A stretch of DNA of 64,000 nucleotides from Burkholderiales bacterium (GTDB lineage Bacteria; Pseudomonadota; Gammaproteobacteria; Burkholderiales; Casimicrobiaceae): the NCBI GenBank assembly GCA_031277215.1, contig JAITMR010000042.1:52781-116780 (forward strand), in the 5' to 3' direction. Under the pieces are notes generated by a model that was given only the letters and a program-made list of their open reading frames with translations, did not search any database and was not told the DNA's origin. Of this stretch, positions 1 to 9,852 are shown in pieces (the first letter of the stretch is position 1; each line of letters begins with the position of its first letter). The position numbers and the translations under genes were made by a program.

Positions 1-2
1 TG

Positions 3-566
3 GGTACCATCCCGGGTATTGTGGGAGGATTCGGCCTTGCCCTATTGTTGTTCATGTACGTGGCGGCATGGCAAGAACCATTGCTCGAGGTGGAGAGGGG
101 AGCCGAACTTTGGGTCATTCAGCAGCTCGAGCGCAGGCAAGGCATTGAAACGGTAACGGCGCCGCGCAAAACGGTAACGCCGTCAACAACAGGCGATGAG
201 AGGGTTGCAGGCGGTCAGGAAAATATAGATTTAATACAGGTGCCGGTCGATCCGGAGGCGGCAGAAGGGCGGCGTAAACTGGAAGAATTCCGCGAAGCCA
301 TTGTCAATGTTCGCGAGGAGAGTTTGCTTCTCCTCGACAGGAAAGATTGGAAACGCGCGTACGAGAGTTGTCAGGCTTGGGCCAAGCTGGAGGTGACCAA
401 TCCGACGCCGAGACGTTGCCAAGGTACGGCGTTGCAAGCGATGGGGCGACATCAGGAAGCGATCAACGCGTTGCGTAGCGCCAAGATGTATGCGCCGGAA
501 GACCGTTCGCTTGATGACGCCATTACGCATTCGCAGGAAGAGATTTTCAAAGAGCTCAATCGTTAA
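3..566 (+). CDS. TPR-like membrane-anchored protein, N-terminus outside window
   Basis: The frame is open to the left edge of the window, so the true start is probably upstream; the first internal start is a GTG at 21 without a clear ribosome site. The visible part begins with one hydrophobic helix (GFGLALLLFMYVAAW), followed by a polar linker rich in Thr and Glu. The last roughly 90 residues are helical and look like tetratricopeptide repeats (DWKRAYESCQAWAKLEVTNP, then HQEAINALRSAKMYAPED). This suggests a single-pass protein with a soluble TPR scaffold domain. I do not recognise a specific family. It ends 22 bases before slyD, so the two may be co-transcribed. Confidence 0.6.
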   Translation, partial: GTIPGIVGGFGLALLLFMYVAAWQEPLLEVERGAELWVIQQLERRQGIETVTAPRKTVTPSTTGDERVAGGQENIDLIQVPVDPEAAEGRRKLEEFREAIVNVREESLLLLDRKDWKRAYESCQAWAKLEVTNPTPRRCQGTALQAMGRHQEAINALRSAKMYAPEDRSLDDAITHSQEEIFKELNR

Positions 567-588
567 AGAAGTTTTTGTGAAGGACAGT

Positions 589-1059
589 ATGAAGATTTTT
601 GCCAACGCCGTGGTGACGTTGAATTTTAAACTGCTTGATAGCGATGGCGAGTTGATTGAGAAAAACGACGCGCCGGTGACGTATCTGCATGGCGGTTACT
701 CCGGTATTTTCCCGAAGGCCGAAGAGGCGTTGAATTTCAAGACGATCGGCGATGTGGTCAAACTGTCGCTTGAACCGGAGGATGCATTCGGTGATTACGA
801 TCCAGCGCTGGTGCGGCTCGAATCGCTTACCGATTTGCCGCCCGATACCGAAGTCGGTGGTTATTTGTCTTCGGGCGATGATGATGCGCAGGTGTGGCGC
901 GTGACCGAAATTTCAGACGGAAAAGCGGTGCTCGACGGCAATCACGAATTGGCCGGACAGCGGGTGTTGTTTGAATGCACCGTGCTTGACGTGCGGGCGG
1001 CGAGTGAAGAAGAAATCGAACACGGACACGCACACGGAACGCATGGCCGTTGCCATTGA
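589..1059 (+). CDS. slyD: FKBP-type peptidyl-prolyl cis-trans isomerase SlyD
   Basis: The 156-residue product catalyses proline isomerisation and acts as a cytoplasmic chaperone. It has the SlyD arrangement: a split FKBP domain (start MKIFANAVVTLNFKL, then YLHGGYSGIFPKAEEAL near residues 26-42) with the insert-in-flap domain in the middle (PEDAFGDYDP, DDAQVWRVTEI). The C-terminal tail is short and His-rich (EHGHAHGTHGRCH), like a weak version of the metal-binding tail of enterobacterial SlyD used in nickel handling. The ATG at 589 is preceded by GAAGGA and fits family starts; the frame is open further upstream, but that part overlaps the previous gene. The family call is firm; the metal role is inference. 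Confidence 0.9.
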   Translation: MKIFANAVVTLNFKLLDSDGELIEKNDAPVTYLHGGYSGIFPKAEEALNFKTIGDVVKLSLEPEDAFGDYDPALVRLESLTDLPPDTEVGGYLSSGDDDAQVWRVTEISDGKAVLDGNHELAGQRVLFECTVLDVRAASEEEIEHGHAHGTHGRCH

Positions 1060-1193
1060 TCAGAGGTCAGAAAAGCGTATTTCACGCGAAGCCGCGAAGA
1101 AAACTTCTCACGCGCAGATGCGGAGAAAGCAAGAGCGGAAGAGCACGCAGATCAAAGCCCCTCCCCTTCAAGGGCTTGTCCCCGAAGAGATTG
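1058..1193 (+). repeat. Composite intergenic repeat block (ladder, TCACGCGAAG, CTCCCCTTCAAG)
   Basis: The block begins in the slyD stop codon. It holds three phrases that recur elsewhere in the window in the same order: a GATCAG/GGTCAG ladder (1058-1070), TTCACGCGAAGCCGCGAAG with a degenerate second copy (1080-1135), and CTCCCCTTCAAGGGCTTGTC (about 1160-1193). The phrases reappear near 1278-1337 (inverted), 25988-26080, 29229-29262 (inverted) and 63836-63882. I see no coding potential. Confidence 0.7.
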
Positions 1194-1272
1194 GCACATT
1201 GATGCCGTTTAGAATGGGGCAACCAGATCGACTCGTTGGGGTTCGCTGCATTCACCACCAACCTGCGCTCAC

Positions 1273-1473
1273 CTACGGTTTTTGTGCCTTCGCGTGAGAT
1301 GGGTTTCTGATGCCTGATTCCTGATCTTTGATACCTGCCCCCCGATCCCACCATAGCTGCAAGCTCTCTTTTTGCTGGGCTATGGTTTCGGGATGGACGC
1401 GCAGGTAATCGCGCAGGAAAGCATCCGCCTCGGAAACAAAAAGGTGGGAAGGCAAAAACAGATTCAGCGACAT
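1273..1473 (-). CDS. DUF3460-like small protein with a repeat-derived tail
   Basis: The 66-residue product starts at an ATG preceded by GGGAG. Its first 45 residues (SEADAFLRDYLRVHPE, then EQ-like spacing to LQLWWDR) match my memory of the short DUF3460 family, common in betaproteobacteria and of unknown function. The last 20 or so residues (AGIKDQESGIRNPSHAKAQK) are a direct translation of the intergenic GATCAG ladder and the TCACGCGAAGG phrase, so the ancestral stop was probably lost when a repeat landed at the 3' end. It lies 42 bases downstream of rlmL on the same strand and is probably co-transcribed with it. Confidence 0.65.
   Translation of the reverse strand: MSLNLFLPSHLFVSEADAFLRDYLRVHPETIAQQKESLQLWWDRGAGIKDQESGIRNPSHAKAQKP
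1281..1337 (-). repeat. Inverted composite repeat (ladder plus TCACGCGAAGG)
   Basis: On the minus strand it reads as four GATCAG-like steps (about 1307-1337) followed by ATCTCACGCGAAGGC (about 1283-1302). This is the same order as at 25988-26070 and 1058-1098. It overlaps the 3' end of the DUF3460-like gene. Confidence 0.7.
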
Positions 1474-1515
1474 ATCAACTCCCTGGCGTAAGATGCGAGA
1501 ATACTGGGAAAAACC

Positions 1516-2679
1516 TCAAGATGGAACACGTTTGATCCGCCGCATCGAGCCTTCCACCATCTTGAACCCGTAAAGACGACAATCGAGCGCACCGTTGAAC
1601 AGCGGAATACGGCGCTCTGGCTTTAAGCCGATAAATTTGGGCAGTTGCGGGTCGCCACTGAAAAACCAGGCATGCCAGTTGGAAAAATGTTTCTTGAGCG
1701 TGGCGCCGAAAGCAGGATATAACGCGGCCAGTGTCTCGCTGTCTTCGAGACGGATACCATAAGGCGGGTTGGTCAACCAAATGCCGGTTAATGCAGGGGC
1801 TTCCAATTGGCGGACGTCAGTTGTGGAAAAGGTAATCCGATCGGCGACACCGGCGCGGGTTGCATATGTTTTGGCGCGTTCGATGGCGCTTTCCGAAATA
1901 TCGCTGGCGAAAATCGTGGGTGCGCTTGAGGCGGAGCGCACTGCGTCACGCGCCTTTTGTTTTAACCGCTGCCAGGTCGGGCCATCGAACCAGTTGAGTT
2001 TTTGAAAGCCAAAACTGCGGTGTAACCCCGGCGCTTGTCGGGCTGCGATCAGCGCGGCTTCGATAGCGATGGTGCCGCTGCCGCACATCGGGTCGAGCAA
2101 AGGGATGTCAGGCCCCCAACAAGAAAGCATAAGTAATCCTGCGGCCAGATTTTCACGCAGCGGCGCTTCTTCGCTGTGTTGGCGGTAGCCGCGTTTGAAC
2201 AGTGCTTCGCCAGACGTGTCGAGATAAAGCGCGACATCCTTGTCGGAAAGATAGGCGTAAACGCGCACATCGGGCGATTGCTTGTCGATGGAAGGCCGGG
2301 ATTTTCCTTCGGCGCGAAAGCGGTCGCAGATGGCGTCTTTGATGCGCAAGGTGGCGAACGACAGACTGGTCAGCGGCGAGCGTGTTGCGGTCAGATCGAC
2401 GCGCAAAGTGCGTTCCGCAGAGAAATAGCGTGTCCAGTTGATATCATGAGCGATCGTATAAAGATCATGCTCATTACGATAAGTCCGTTGGGCAACGCGC
2501 CACAAGACACGGCTGGCCAGACGGGATTCGAGATTGGTGCGATAGGCCAGAGACAGATTCCCTTGAAAACTGACGCCGCCGGGAAGAATTTGCGGCGCGA
2601 TGGCGCCCAACAGAGTCAGTTCGGACGCCAAAGCGTTTTCGAGACCGCGTGGACACGGGGCAAAAAAAGTTTCACTCAT
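1516..2679 (-). CDS. rlmL: THUMP-domain 23S rRNA (guanine-N2) methyltransferase, RlmL type
   Basis: The product of about 387 residues is an SAM-dependent methyltransferase of the RlmL/YcbY N-terminal half, which in E. coli methylates G2445 of 23S rRNA. An N-terminal ferredoxin-like/THUMP region (FFAPCPRGLENALASEL to about residue 150) precedes a Rossmann domain with the SAM loop LLDPMCGSGTIAIEA and the catalytic motif TNPPYG. The E. coli protein carries a second methyltransferase (RlmK) at the C-terminus; it is absent here, as in many betaproteobacteria. I chose ATG 2679 because family members start close to FFAPCPRG; an in-frame ATG at 2703 is also possible, and neither has a strong ribosome site. 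Confidence 0.88.
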   Translation of the reverse strand: MSETFFAPCPRGLENALASELTLLGAIAPQILPGGVSFQGNLSLAYRTNLESRLASRVLWRVAQRTYRNEHDLYTIAHDINWTRYFSAERTLRVDLTATRSPLTSLSFATLRIKDAICDRFRAEGKSRPSIDKQSPDVRVYAYLSDKDVALYLDTSGEALFKRGYRQHSEEAPLRENLAAGLLMLSCWGPDIPLLDPMCGSGTIAIEAALIAARQAPGLHRSFGFQKLNWFDGPTWQRLKQKARDAVRSASSAPTIFASDISESAIERAKTYATRAGVADRITFSTTDVRQLEAPALTGIWLTNPPYGIRLEDSETLAALYPAFGATLKKHFSNWHAWFFSGDPQLPKFIGLKPERRIPLFNGALDCRLYGFKMVEGSMRRIKRVPS

Positions 2680-2749
2680 AAAGAGGTACGCTAAAAGGGG
2701 CATTAAAAAACGCGGAATACGCTGCCGCTTTTAAAGATGCTCCGAGAAG

Positions 2750-3403
2750 TCAGGTATCTATAATACTATGGGTACTGTCAAGTATGCGGGTTGCTATGTA
2801 GTCTGACACAATTGTTTGCAGTTGCGTGAGACGGCCATGAAAAAAATGCCCGCAACCCGGAAGGACGGTGAGCGGGAGGTGTTGTGGACGCACCCAATCG
2901 AGCGCGTCGGCAAGAGGAATCACGTCGTCGTTTTCTCCGTGCACAACCAGCGTATTGGCGGGGGCATTGGGGAGCGCAAAGCGCTTTGCGGCTGGAGCGA
3001 TCAGCACGGTCATGGTGGGCGTGACGTGTTGGGCAACACGGGTTTGAACGTAAGTGCCGAACGAAAAACCGGCCAGCGCAAGAGGCATTTGGGCGGCTTG
3101 CGGCAGCCGGGCTTGCGCATATTCGAGCGCCCGAAGCGCGTCATCAGTTTCACCTTCACCGTGATCCCAAATACCTTCCGAGCGACCCACGCCACGGAAG
3201 TTGAAGCGCATGGCCGCAAAGCCGAGAGCAAAAAAACTTTTGGCAAGCGTGTAGACAACTTTATTGTCGAGTGTACCTCCCTCCTGCGGAAGGGGATGCG
3301 CGATTAAAGCAATGCCGCGCACCATCTTGGGAGCGTTGAGTGCAATTTCCAGCGCACCGACAGAACCGGCGATGGTGTGGCGCTCCAGCGTTTTGGAGTT
3401 CAA
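2750..3403 (-). CDS. Alpha/beta hydrolase (COG2945 type)
   Basis: The 217-residue serine hydrolase has the nucleophile elbow GFSFG, the acid-bearing strand VVHGENDDVIP and the catalytic histidine in LPGCGHFFHG. The N-terminal strand IALIAHPLPQEGG and RFNFRGVGRSEG (oxyanion region) match the small COG2945 hydrolases, whose substrates are mostly unknown. Its start overlaps the stop of the upstream ferredoxin-like gene by four bases (ATGA type), so the two are translationally coupled. The fold is firm; the substrate is unknown. Confidence 0.85.
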   Translation of the reverse strand: MNSKTLERHTIAGSVGALEIALNAPKMVRGIALIAHPLPQEGGTLDNKVVYTLAKSFFALGFAAMRFNFRGVGRSEGIWDHGEGETDDALRALEYAQARLPQAAQMPLALAGFSFGTYVQTRVAQHVTPTMTVLIAPAAKRFALPNAPANTLVVHGENDDVIPLADALDWVRPQHLPLTVLPGCGHFFHGRLTQLQTIVSDYIATRILDSTHSIIDT

Positions 3404-3708
3404 AATTGCAACCTTTCGACGATACGGCCATTTGACAAATGCTGGTCGATGATTTCGTCGAGGTCTGCCGTGTTGCGGTAGGTATACCAGACGGCTTCAG
3501 GGTAAATCACCAGACTCGGTCCCTCTTCACAGCGGCCAAAACAACCGGCGCGATTGATGCGGACACGGTTGTTGTTGGTCAGGCGCAGCGCTTTAACGCG
3601 GTCTTTGGCGTAAAGATACATTTTTTCGGCGTTGGCCTGCGCACAACAGCATTCATCCGGCGACCGCTGGTTGCAACAGAAAAAAACGTGGCGTTGGTAA
3701 TGGCTCAT
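3400..3708 (-). CDS. (2Fe-2S) ferredoxin-like protein, thioredoxin fold
   Basis: The product of about 102 residues has the cysteine pattern of small thioredoxin-like 2Fe-2S ferredoxins: C-C near HVFFCCNQR, then DECCCAQ, and the distal pair in RAGCFGRCEEGP. Such proteins pass electrons in the cytoplasm. The start MSHYQRHVFFC at 3708 fits homologues; the frame can be extended to a TTG at 3729, which I think is not used. It overlaps the hydrolase gene by four bases. The redox partner cannot be told from context. Confidence 0.82.
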   Translation of the reverse strand: MSHYQRHVFFCCNQRSPDECCCAQANAEKMYLYAKDRVKALRLTNNNRVRINRAGCFGRCEEGPSLVIYPEAVWYTYRNTADLDEIIDQHLSNGRIVERLQF

Positions 3709-3807
3709 GGTGTTCAACAGGGATTGCAAGAAAAAATCACGGGAGAACGCACTTTAGCAAAAACAGCAGCGAAGGAGTTGTTGCGTAAACGTATTTTTAC
3801 ACTGTTG

Positions 3808-4893
3808 TCAAAGCGTATCCGACGATTCTCCCCAGCGAGGACGTCCGGCAAGAAAGAACAACCAGATTCCGGCCGCTAGAGGCCACCCCAGAAGAATGGT
3901 GCGGGTCAGCCCGTCGAAATGCAGAAGATGCGCGTAACGGTCGTTGAACAGCGAAGGAGGCACGCGTGTGCTCAAAAGATCAGGCAACAGCAGCGGTGCC
4001 AGCAATGAAGACAACAAGATGACGGCGCAGACGGTAACGGCTTTCGGGCGCGACAGTCTAAAAAAAACATAAAGCAGAAAAAATCCCAGTGCCAGCGCCA
4101 CCCATGTCGCCGTGCGGCCAAGGTAGTGGGCGCGCGCAGTATCGCTGAGTGTGAGCCATATGGCGGCATTTTTCAGCAGGAACGCAGCCAGAATGAGCAG
4201 TGCCGCCATCAGCACAGCATGGCGGCGGCCACACATCAACAGCGCCGCGAACAAACCGATGCCGGAAATCTGAAAAGCACCGATAACAACTTCTGCCAGC
4301 ATCGACCAGCGGGCATCGGCAAATGGGATTGTATTGTCGGGCAAAACAGCGGCAAGGACAGTCGGGTCAAAAACAATCGAAAACAGGGGAATGCCGGGAT
4401 TGGCCTGTGCCGCCAGCCAGAAAACGAGCAGCGCCAGCCCGAAATCGCCCAGCCAGCCGGAAAGGAACAGGTGGCGCCAGTGGTAAAGCGTATCGCGTAG
4501 CGGCGGCAATGCTGCCAGGCACCAGGCAACAACGCCACCGGAGGCAGCACCGATGGCATTGGCAAGAAAATCATAAAGGCCTGCATGACGTGGTGGCATC
4601 AACCATTGGCACGACTCCATCGCCAACGCCAGCAATGCCCCACAGACAAGCGCCCACCACAAGCGGTATCGACGGCAGGCAAGGCCGACAAAAAGGCCGA
4701 ACGGCAGGTAGGCGAAAAAATTCACGATGAAATCGGCGCGATAAAAACGGGTTGGCGCAAGCAGCCAGTAAGGCGTTTCCGGCAGCGGTATTTCCCAGCG
4801 CATGAACGGATAAAGGCTGGCATAGATGATGCACAGCGTGTAGAGCAGCGCCAGCGCCAGCGGCAAATGGCTGCGATGGCTGTCAGCAGGCAT
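3808..4893 (-). CDS. VanZ-like integral membrane protein
   Basis: The 361-residue polytopic membrane protein has a VanZ-like N-terminal half: a first helix with YASLYPFMRWEIP, then RADFIVNFFAYLPFGLFVGL and ALAMESCQWLMPPRHAGLYDFLANAIGAASGG. The AESxQ...R...D.xxN pattern is the VanZ signature. The second half adds about six more hydrophobic helices with no feature I recognise. VanZ homologues include a teicoplanin-resistance factor, but most are uncharacterised, so resistance should not be inferred. It is transcribed away from carA. Confidence 0.8.
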   Translation of the reverse strand: MPADSHRSHLPLALALLYTLCIIYASLYPFMRWEIPLPETPYWLLAPTRFYRADFIVNFFAYLPFGLFVGLACRRYRLWWALVCGALLALAMESCQWLMPPRHAGLYDFLANAIGAASGGVVAWCLAALPPLRDTLYHWRHLFLSGWLGDFGLALLVFWLAAQANPGIPLFSIVFDPTVLAAVLPDNTIPFADARWSMLAEVVIGAFQISGIGLFAALLMCGRRHAVLMAALLILAAFLLKNAAIWLTLSDTARAHYLGRTATWVALALGFFLLYVFFRLSRPKAVTVCAVILLSSLLAPLLLPDLLSTRVPPSLFNDRYAHLLHFDGLTRTILLGWPLAAGIWLFFLAGRPRWGESSDTL

Positions 4894-5042
4894 CGCAGGT
4901 TCCCGAAGGACAGGAGGAAAAAGGCGCCGAGAATGGAGTCATGACGAGGGACAGTGAGGCAAAGGAAGCGCTTTGGATTTCGCGGACAGCATGATTATAG
5001 AGTGTTATAGAGTGTGAACGCGGTGGCGTCGAAAGGAAAAAC

Positions 5043-5072
5043 TTGAGCAACCCTTGGGGCAGCGGCTACAAT
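5043..5072 (+). promoter_or_regulatory. Predicted sigma-70 promoter of carAB
   Basis: TTGAGC (5043-5048) and TACAAT (5067-5072) are separated by 18 bases, a good housekeeping match. The transcript would start near 5079 and leave a leader of about 85 bases before carA. I see no uracil-sensing stem or attenuator in the leader. Confidence 0.55.
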
Positions 5073-5164
5073 ACGCATTTCCGAAACACGCTCATGCTCA
5101 TGGATTTTCGCCCTCGTCAATGAGCGGCGATGAGTGGGTGTGAGTGTTACGAAAGCGATGTGTC

Positions 5165-6334
5165 ATGTCTTTTTCTTCACAATCTTCTTTGTTGCCGCTT
5201 TCGACACCGGCTTGGCTGGCGTTGGCTGATGGCACTGTTTACGAAGGCGTCAGCGTTGGCGCCGATGGCGAAGCGGTCGGCGAGGTCGTGTTCAATACGG
5301 CCATGATCGGCTATCAGGAAATCCTGACCGATCCGAGTTACGCGCAGCAAATCGTGACACTGACGTATCCTCACATCGGCAATGTTGGCGTCAATCCCGA
5401 AGATGTCGAGTCCGACCGTCCCCACGCGGCGGGGTTGATCGTCAAGGACGTGCCAAATCGCGCATCAAGCCACCGAATGACGCAGACCCTCGGCGATTAT
5501 CTGCGGGAGTATGCGAAAGTTGCCATTGCCGGAATCGACACGCGAAGCCTGACGCAGCATTTGCGTGAGCATGGGGCGCAGCCGGGATGCGTGATGGCGG
5601 GCGCTCACGCGACACCGACGGCGGCGCTCGAAAAAGCGCGGGCGTTTCGTGGTTTGACCGGAGTGGATTTGGCGCAGGTCATTTCTACAAAGAAACCGTA
5701 CACATGGGATGAAACCGCCTGGGAGCCGGGGAAGGGCTACGGACGGATGTGTTCGCCGCGTTTTCATGTGGTGGCTTACGATTTCGGCGTCAAGCGCAAC
5801 ATTTTGCGTTTGCTGGCGGCACGCGGTTGCAAACTGACCGTAGTTCCGGCGCAAACCAGCGCCGAAGACGTGCTGGCGATGAAGCCCGACGGCGTGTTTT
5901 TTTCAAACGGGCCGGGCGACCCCGCGCCGTGCGGCTACGCCATTGAAGCGGCGCGAACCATCATGGCAAGCGATAAGCCGACATTCGGCATTTGCCTCGG
6001 CCATCAAATCATGGCGCTGGCGGCGGGAGCGTCAACGTACAAAATGAAATTCGGCCATCACGGCGGCAACCACCCGGTTCAGGAACTCAAAAGCAAGCAG
6101 GTGTTCATTACCTCGCAAAACCATGGCTTTGCCGTCGATGCCGAAACGTTGCCATCGAATGTGGAAGTGACGCATGTGTCGCTGTTTGATGGTTCGCTGC
6201 AAGGATTGCGCTACACCGACCGACCGGCTTTCTGTTTTCAGGGACATCCCGAAGCGTCACCGGGGCCGCGTGACATCACGCCGCTCTTCGACCATTTCAT
6301 TGATCATTTCATCGACCTGATGGCGCACGCCTGA
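5165..6334 (+). CDS. carA: Carbamoyl-phosphate synthase small subunit
   Basis: The 389-residue glutamine amidotransferase subunit hydrolyses glutamine and channels ammonia to CarB for pyrimidine and arginine synthesis. The N-terminal CarA domain ([39 protein letters not shown]) is followed by a class I amidotransferase domain. The catalytic Cys lies in FGICLGHQ (about residue 277) and the His/Glu pair in [11 protein letters not shown] (about 361-363). ATG 5165 was preferred to the non-ATG start 21 bases upstream because it gives the usual length. carB follows 12 bases later, so this is a two-gene operon. Confidence 0.96.
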   Translation: MSFSSQSSLLPLSTPAWLALADGTVYEGVSVGADGEAVGEVVFNTAMIGYQEILTDPSYAQQIVTLTYPHIGNVGVNPEDVESDRPHAAGLIVKDVPNRASSHRMTQTLGDYLREYAKVAIAGIDTRSLTQHLREHGAQPGCVMAGAHATPTAALEKARAFRGLTGVDLAQVISTKKPYTWDETAWEPGKGYGRMCSPRFHVVAYDFGVKRNILRLLAARGCKLTVVPAQTSAEDVLAMKPDGVFFSNGPGDPAPCGYAIEAARTIMASDKPTFGICLGHQIMALAAGASTYKMKFGHHGGNHPVQELKSKQVFITSQNHGFAVDAETLPSNVEVTHVSLFDGSLQGLRYTDRPAFCFQGHPEASPGPRDITPLFDHFIDHFIDLMAHA

Positions 6335-6346
6335 TCCGAGGTCCTC

Positions 6347-9300
6347 ATGCCCAAAAGAACCGACATTCACAGCATTCTTATCATTGGCGCCGGGCCGATT
6401 GTTATCGGACAGGCGTGCGAATTTGATTACTCCGGCGTGCAGGCGTGCAAAGCATTGCGCGAAGAAGGGTATCGCGTCATTTTGCTCAACAGCAATCCGG
6501 CGACCATCATGACCGATCCGGAAATGGCCGATGTGACCTACATCGAGCCGATCACCGTCGAAGTGCTCGAGCGCATTCTTGCCGAGCAAAAACCCGATGC
6601 GATTTTGCCGACCATGGGCGGGCAGACGGCGTTGAATGCGGCGCTCGATCTGCACCGTCGCGGGCTTCTCGAAAAATACGGCTGCGAATTGATCGGCGCT
6701 TCGCCCGATGCGATTGACAAAGCCGAAGATCGGAAGCGCTTCAAAGAAGCGATGGAGAAAATCGGCCTGGAATCAGCGCGATCCGGTATTGCGCACTCTC
6801 TGGAAGAAGCGCTGGCGGTGCAGCGCGACATTGCACAGGCGACACGGAGCACGGGCTATCCGATGATTATTCGACCGTCGTTTACCCTTGGCGGTACCGG
6901 TGGCGGCGTGGCGTACAACCCGGAAGAGTTCAAAGAGATTTGTCAGCGTGGACTGGAGTTGTCGCCGACGCATGAATTGTTGATTGAAGAATCGTTGCTC
7001 GGCTGGAAAGAATTCGAGATGGAGGTCATTCGTGACCGTGCCGATAATTGCATCATCGTGTGCTCGATTGAAAACCTCGATCCGATGGGAATCCATACCG
7101 GAGACTCCATCACCGTAGCGCCAGCGCAGACGATGACCGACAAAGAATACCAGATCATGCGCAGCGCCTCGTTTGCGATACTGCGCGAGATCGGTGTGGA
7201 TACCGGCGGATCCAACGTGCAGTTTGCGGTGAGTCCGAGAGATGGCCGGATGATTGTGATCGAAATGAATCCGCGCGTGTCGCGTTCATCCGCGCTGGCG
7301 TCGAAGGCGACAGGCTTTCCGATTGCCAGAATTGCCGCCAAGCTGGCCGTTGGTTATACACTCGACGAACTGAAAAACGACATCACCGGCGGAACCATTC
7401 CGGCCTCGTTCGAGCCGACCATTGATTACGTCGTGACCAAAGTCGCACGTTTTGCGTTTGAAAAATTCCGCGAAGCCGATCCACGCTTGACCACACAAAT
7501 GAAGGCAGTCGGCGAAGTGATGGCGATGGGTCGGACGTTTCAAGAATCATTGCAAAAAGCGTTGCGCGGATTGGAGATCGGAGTCGACGGTCTCGACGAA
7601 CAATCGAAAGACCGCGACGACATCGTCGAACAAATGAGTGAAGCGGGGCCGATGCGGCTGTGGTACGTGGCCGACGCATTCCGACTGGGGATACCCTTCG
7701 ACGAAATTCACAGGGAAACGGACATCGATCCGTGGTTTTTGGCGCAAATCGAAGACATCGTGGCGATGGAGGCGCGATTGGCCGCGCACTCGCTTGAAGC
7801 GTTGTCCGAAAAAGAAATGCGGCTGTTGAAAGGCATGGGTTTTTCCGACCGGCGCTTGGCAAAACTGCTGAACACGACGCAAGCGGCTGTGCGTGAGAAA
7901 CGTTTATCGCTTGGCGTCAGGCCGGTTTACAAACGTGTCGATACCTGCGCGGCGGAATTTGCCAGCAGCACGGCGTATTTGTATTCGACCCATGAAATGC
8001 CGCTGCATGGACAAACACATGGCGTTTGCGAAGCGCGTCCAAGCGGACGACGCAAAATCATGGTTCTGGGCGGCGGGCCCAACCGGATCGGACAAGGGAT
8101 TGAGTTCGATTACTGTTGCGTGCATGCGGCGATGGCGTTGCGCGAAGATGGTTTTGAAACCATCATGATCAACTGCAACCCGGAAACCGTATCGACCGAC
8201 TACGATACGTCTGACCGACTGTATTTTGAACCGCTGACGCTCGAAGACCTGCTTGAAATCGTTGACCTTGAAAAACCGGAAGGCGTGATCGTCCAGTTTG
8301 GCGGTCAAACGCCGTTGAAGTTGGCACTGGCGCTCGAAGCGCACGGCGTTCCGGTGATCGGCACCTCGCCGCAAAGCATTGATGCCGCAGAAGACCGCGA
8401 GCGCTTCCAACAACTGCTCAACAAACTGGGTTTGAAGCAACCGCCGAACGCAACGGCGCGGACAGAAGAAGAGGCGTTGCGTTGCGCCGAGTCAATCGGT
8501 TATCCGCTGGTGGTGCGCCCGTCGTATGTGCTCGGCGGGCGTGCGATGGAAATCGTTCACGAAGCGCGTGATCTCGAACGCTACATGCGCGAAGCCGTGA
8601 CCGTGTCGCCCGATTCACCAGTGCTTCTTGATCGTTTTCTCGATGATGCGATTGAATGCGACGTTGACTGCGTTTCCGATGGCGAGACCGTATTCATCGG
8701 CGGCGTGATGGAACACATCGAACAAGCGGGCGTTCACTCCGGCGATTCGGCGTGTGCGCTGCCGCCGTATTCGCTGTCGGCGACGACGATAGAAGCGATG
8801 AAAGCACAAACGCGGGCGATGGCGAAGGCACTCGACGTGGTCGGCTTGATGAACGTGCAATTCGCCATTCAGCAAACGGCGCACGGCGATGTGATTTATG
8901 TCCTCGAAGTCAACCCGCGTGCATCGCGTACCGTGCCGTTTGTTTCCAAGGCAACGGGACTGCCGTTGGCAAAGATCGCGGCACGCTGCATGGCGGGTAA
9001 AACGCTCAAAGCACAAGGCATTCTCGAAGAAGTGGCACTCAAGCGATGCAACGTTAAAGAAGCCGTGTTTCCGTTCAGCAAGTTTCTTGGCGTCGATCCG
9101 GTGTTGGGGCCGGAAATGCGCTCAACTGGCGAAGTCATGGGAATCGGCGAAACGTTTGGCGAAGCGCTGTTCAAAGCGCAGTTGGCGGCAGGCGTGCGTT
9201 TGCCCGATAGCGGTACGGTGTTGTTGACGGTCAAAGACGCCGACAAGGTGCGTGCCGTAAAAGTTGCGAAGACACTGGCGACGATGGGCGGCTATACACT

Positions 9301-9604
9301 GGTCGCAACACAAGGCACCGCTGACGCGATTCGCGCAGCCGGGATTGAAGTGCGCACCGTCAACAAAATCAAAGAAAGCCGTCCGAACATCGTTGACCTG
9401 ATGAAAAGCGGCGAAATTGCGATGGTGTTTACCACCGTCGAAGAAACACGGACAGCGATTGCCAATTCGCGGCTGATCCGGATCACGGCACTGGCGAACC
9501 GCATCCCCTACTGCACGACCATCTCCGGCGCATTGGCGGCAGTCGAAGGCTTGAGATCACTGAAAGGCGGAAACTGGAAACTGTATCCGTTGCAGGCGGG
9601 GTGA
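6347..9604 (+). CDS. carB: Carbamoyl-phosphate synthase large subunit
   Basis: The 1085-residue subunit makes carbamoyl phosphate from bicarbonate, ammonia and two ATP. It shows the expected internal duplication: a first half opening [22 protein letters not shown] with an ATP-grasp domain, and a second half opening [20 protein letters not shown] near residue 570 with a second ATP-grasp domain. A C-terminal MGS-like allosteric domain covers about residues 940-1085. Full length, with no disruption. It lies in an operon with carA and is followed by a strong terminator. Confidence 0.97.
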   Translation: MPKRTDIHSILIIGAGPIVIGQACEFDYSGVQACKALREEGYRVILLNSNPATIMTDPEMADVTYIEPITVEVLERILAEQKPDAILPTMGGQTALNAALDLHRRGLLEKYGCELIGASPDAIDKAEDRKRFKEAMEKIGLESARSGIAHSLEEALAVQRDIAQATRSTGYPMIIRPSFTLGGTGGGVAYNPEEFKEICQRGLELSPTHELLIEESLLGWKEFEMEVIRDRADNCIIVCSIENLDPMGIHTGDSITVAPAQTMTDKEYQIMRSASFAILREIGVDTGGSNVQFAVSPRDGRMIVIEMNPRVSRSSALASKATGFPIARIAAKLAVGYTLDELKNDITGGTIPASFEPTIDYVVTKVARFAFEKFREADPRLTTQMKAVGEVMAMGRTFQESLQKALRGLEIGVDGLDEQSKDRDDIVEQMSEAGPMRLWYVADAFRLGIPFDEIHRETDIDPWFLAQIEDIVAMEARLAAHSLEALSEKEMRLLKGMGFSDRRLAKLLNTTQAAVREKRLSLGVRPVYKRVDTCAAEFASSTAYLYSTHEMPLHGQTHGVCEARPSGRRKIMVLGGGPNRIGQGIEFDYCCVHAAMALREDGFETIMINCNPETVSTDYDTSDRLYFEPLTLEDLLEIVDLEKPEGVIVQFGGQTPLKLALALEAHGVPVIGTSPQSIDAAEDRERFQQLLNKLGLKQPPNATARTEEEALRCAESIGYPLVVRPSYVLGGRAMEIVHEARDLERYMREAVTVSPDSPVLLDRFLDDAIECDVDCVSDGETVFIGGVMEHIEQAGVHSGDSACALPPYSLSATTIEAMKAQTRAMAKALDVVGLMNVQFAIQQTAHGDVIYVLEVNPRASRTVPFVSKATGLPLAKIAARCMAGKTLKAQGILEEVALKRCNVKEAVFPFSKFLGVDPVLGPEMRSTGEVMGIGETFGEALFKAQLAAGVRLPDSGTVLLTVKDADKVRAVKVAKTLATMGGYTLVATQGTADAIRAAGIEVRTVNKIKESRPNIVDLMKSGEIAMVFTTVEETRTAIANSRLIRITALANRIPYCTTISGALAAVEGLRSLKGGNWKLYPLQAG

Positions 9605-9631
9605 CGTTTCAGAAAACGGGGGACATGTAAG

Positions 9632-9663
9632 GGGCGGGTTTGAAACCCGCCCTTGTTGTTTTC
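9632..9663 (+). terminator. Rho-independent terminator after carB
   Basis: A perfect 10-bp stem, GGGCGGGTTT (9632-9641) with AAACCCGCCC (9643-9652), is followed by TTGTTGTTTT. It sits 28 bases after the carB stop. Confidence 0.85.
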
Positions 9664-9697
9664 TGCGTCCCTAAAAGAAATGCGTATAACATTAATT

Positions 9698-9711
9698 TTG
9701 ATCTAACTCAA
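9698..9711 (+). promoter_or_regulatory. Possible Anr/Fnr box upstream of gdhA
   Basis: TTGAT-CTAA-CTCAA matches the FNR-family consensus TTGAT-N4-ATCAA at nine of ten defined bases. A plausible -10 (TATAAA, 9754-9759) would put the start near 9766 and the box centre near -61.5, a classical activating position. A 5-bp palindrome GCATG-ATT-CATGC lies between them. This is inference from pattern and spacing only. Confidence 0.4.
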
Positions 9712-9852
9712 AGCCATTCGTAAAAAGCATGATTCATGCGAAAAACGCATTATTATAAATAAGGCTTCGACAAACAATGCCAAAGAGGTATTTGGTTTGA
9801 CGCCAAATGTTTGCCTGCGTTGTGGTTTTGTCTTTTTACAGGAGTGTTCAAG

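Noticed and set aside
3808-4893. VanZ-like protein as an antibiotic-resistance gene
   Set aside because: No other van genes are present and most VanZ-domain proteins have unrelated or unknown roles.
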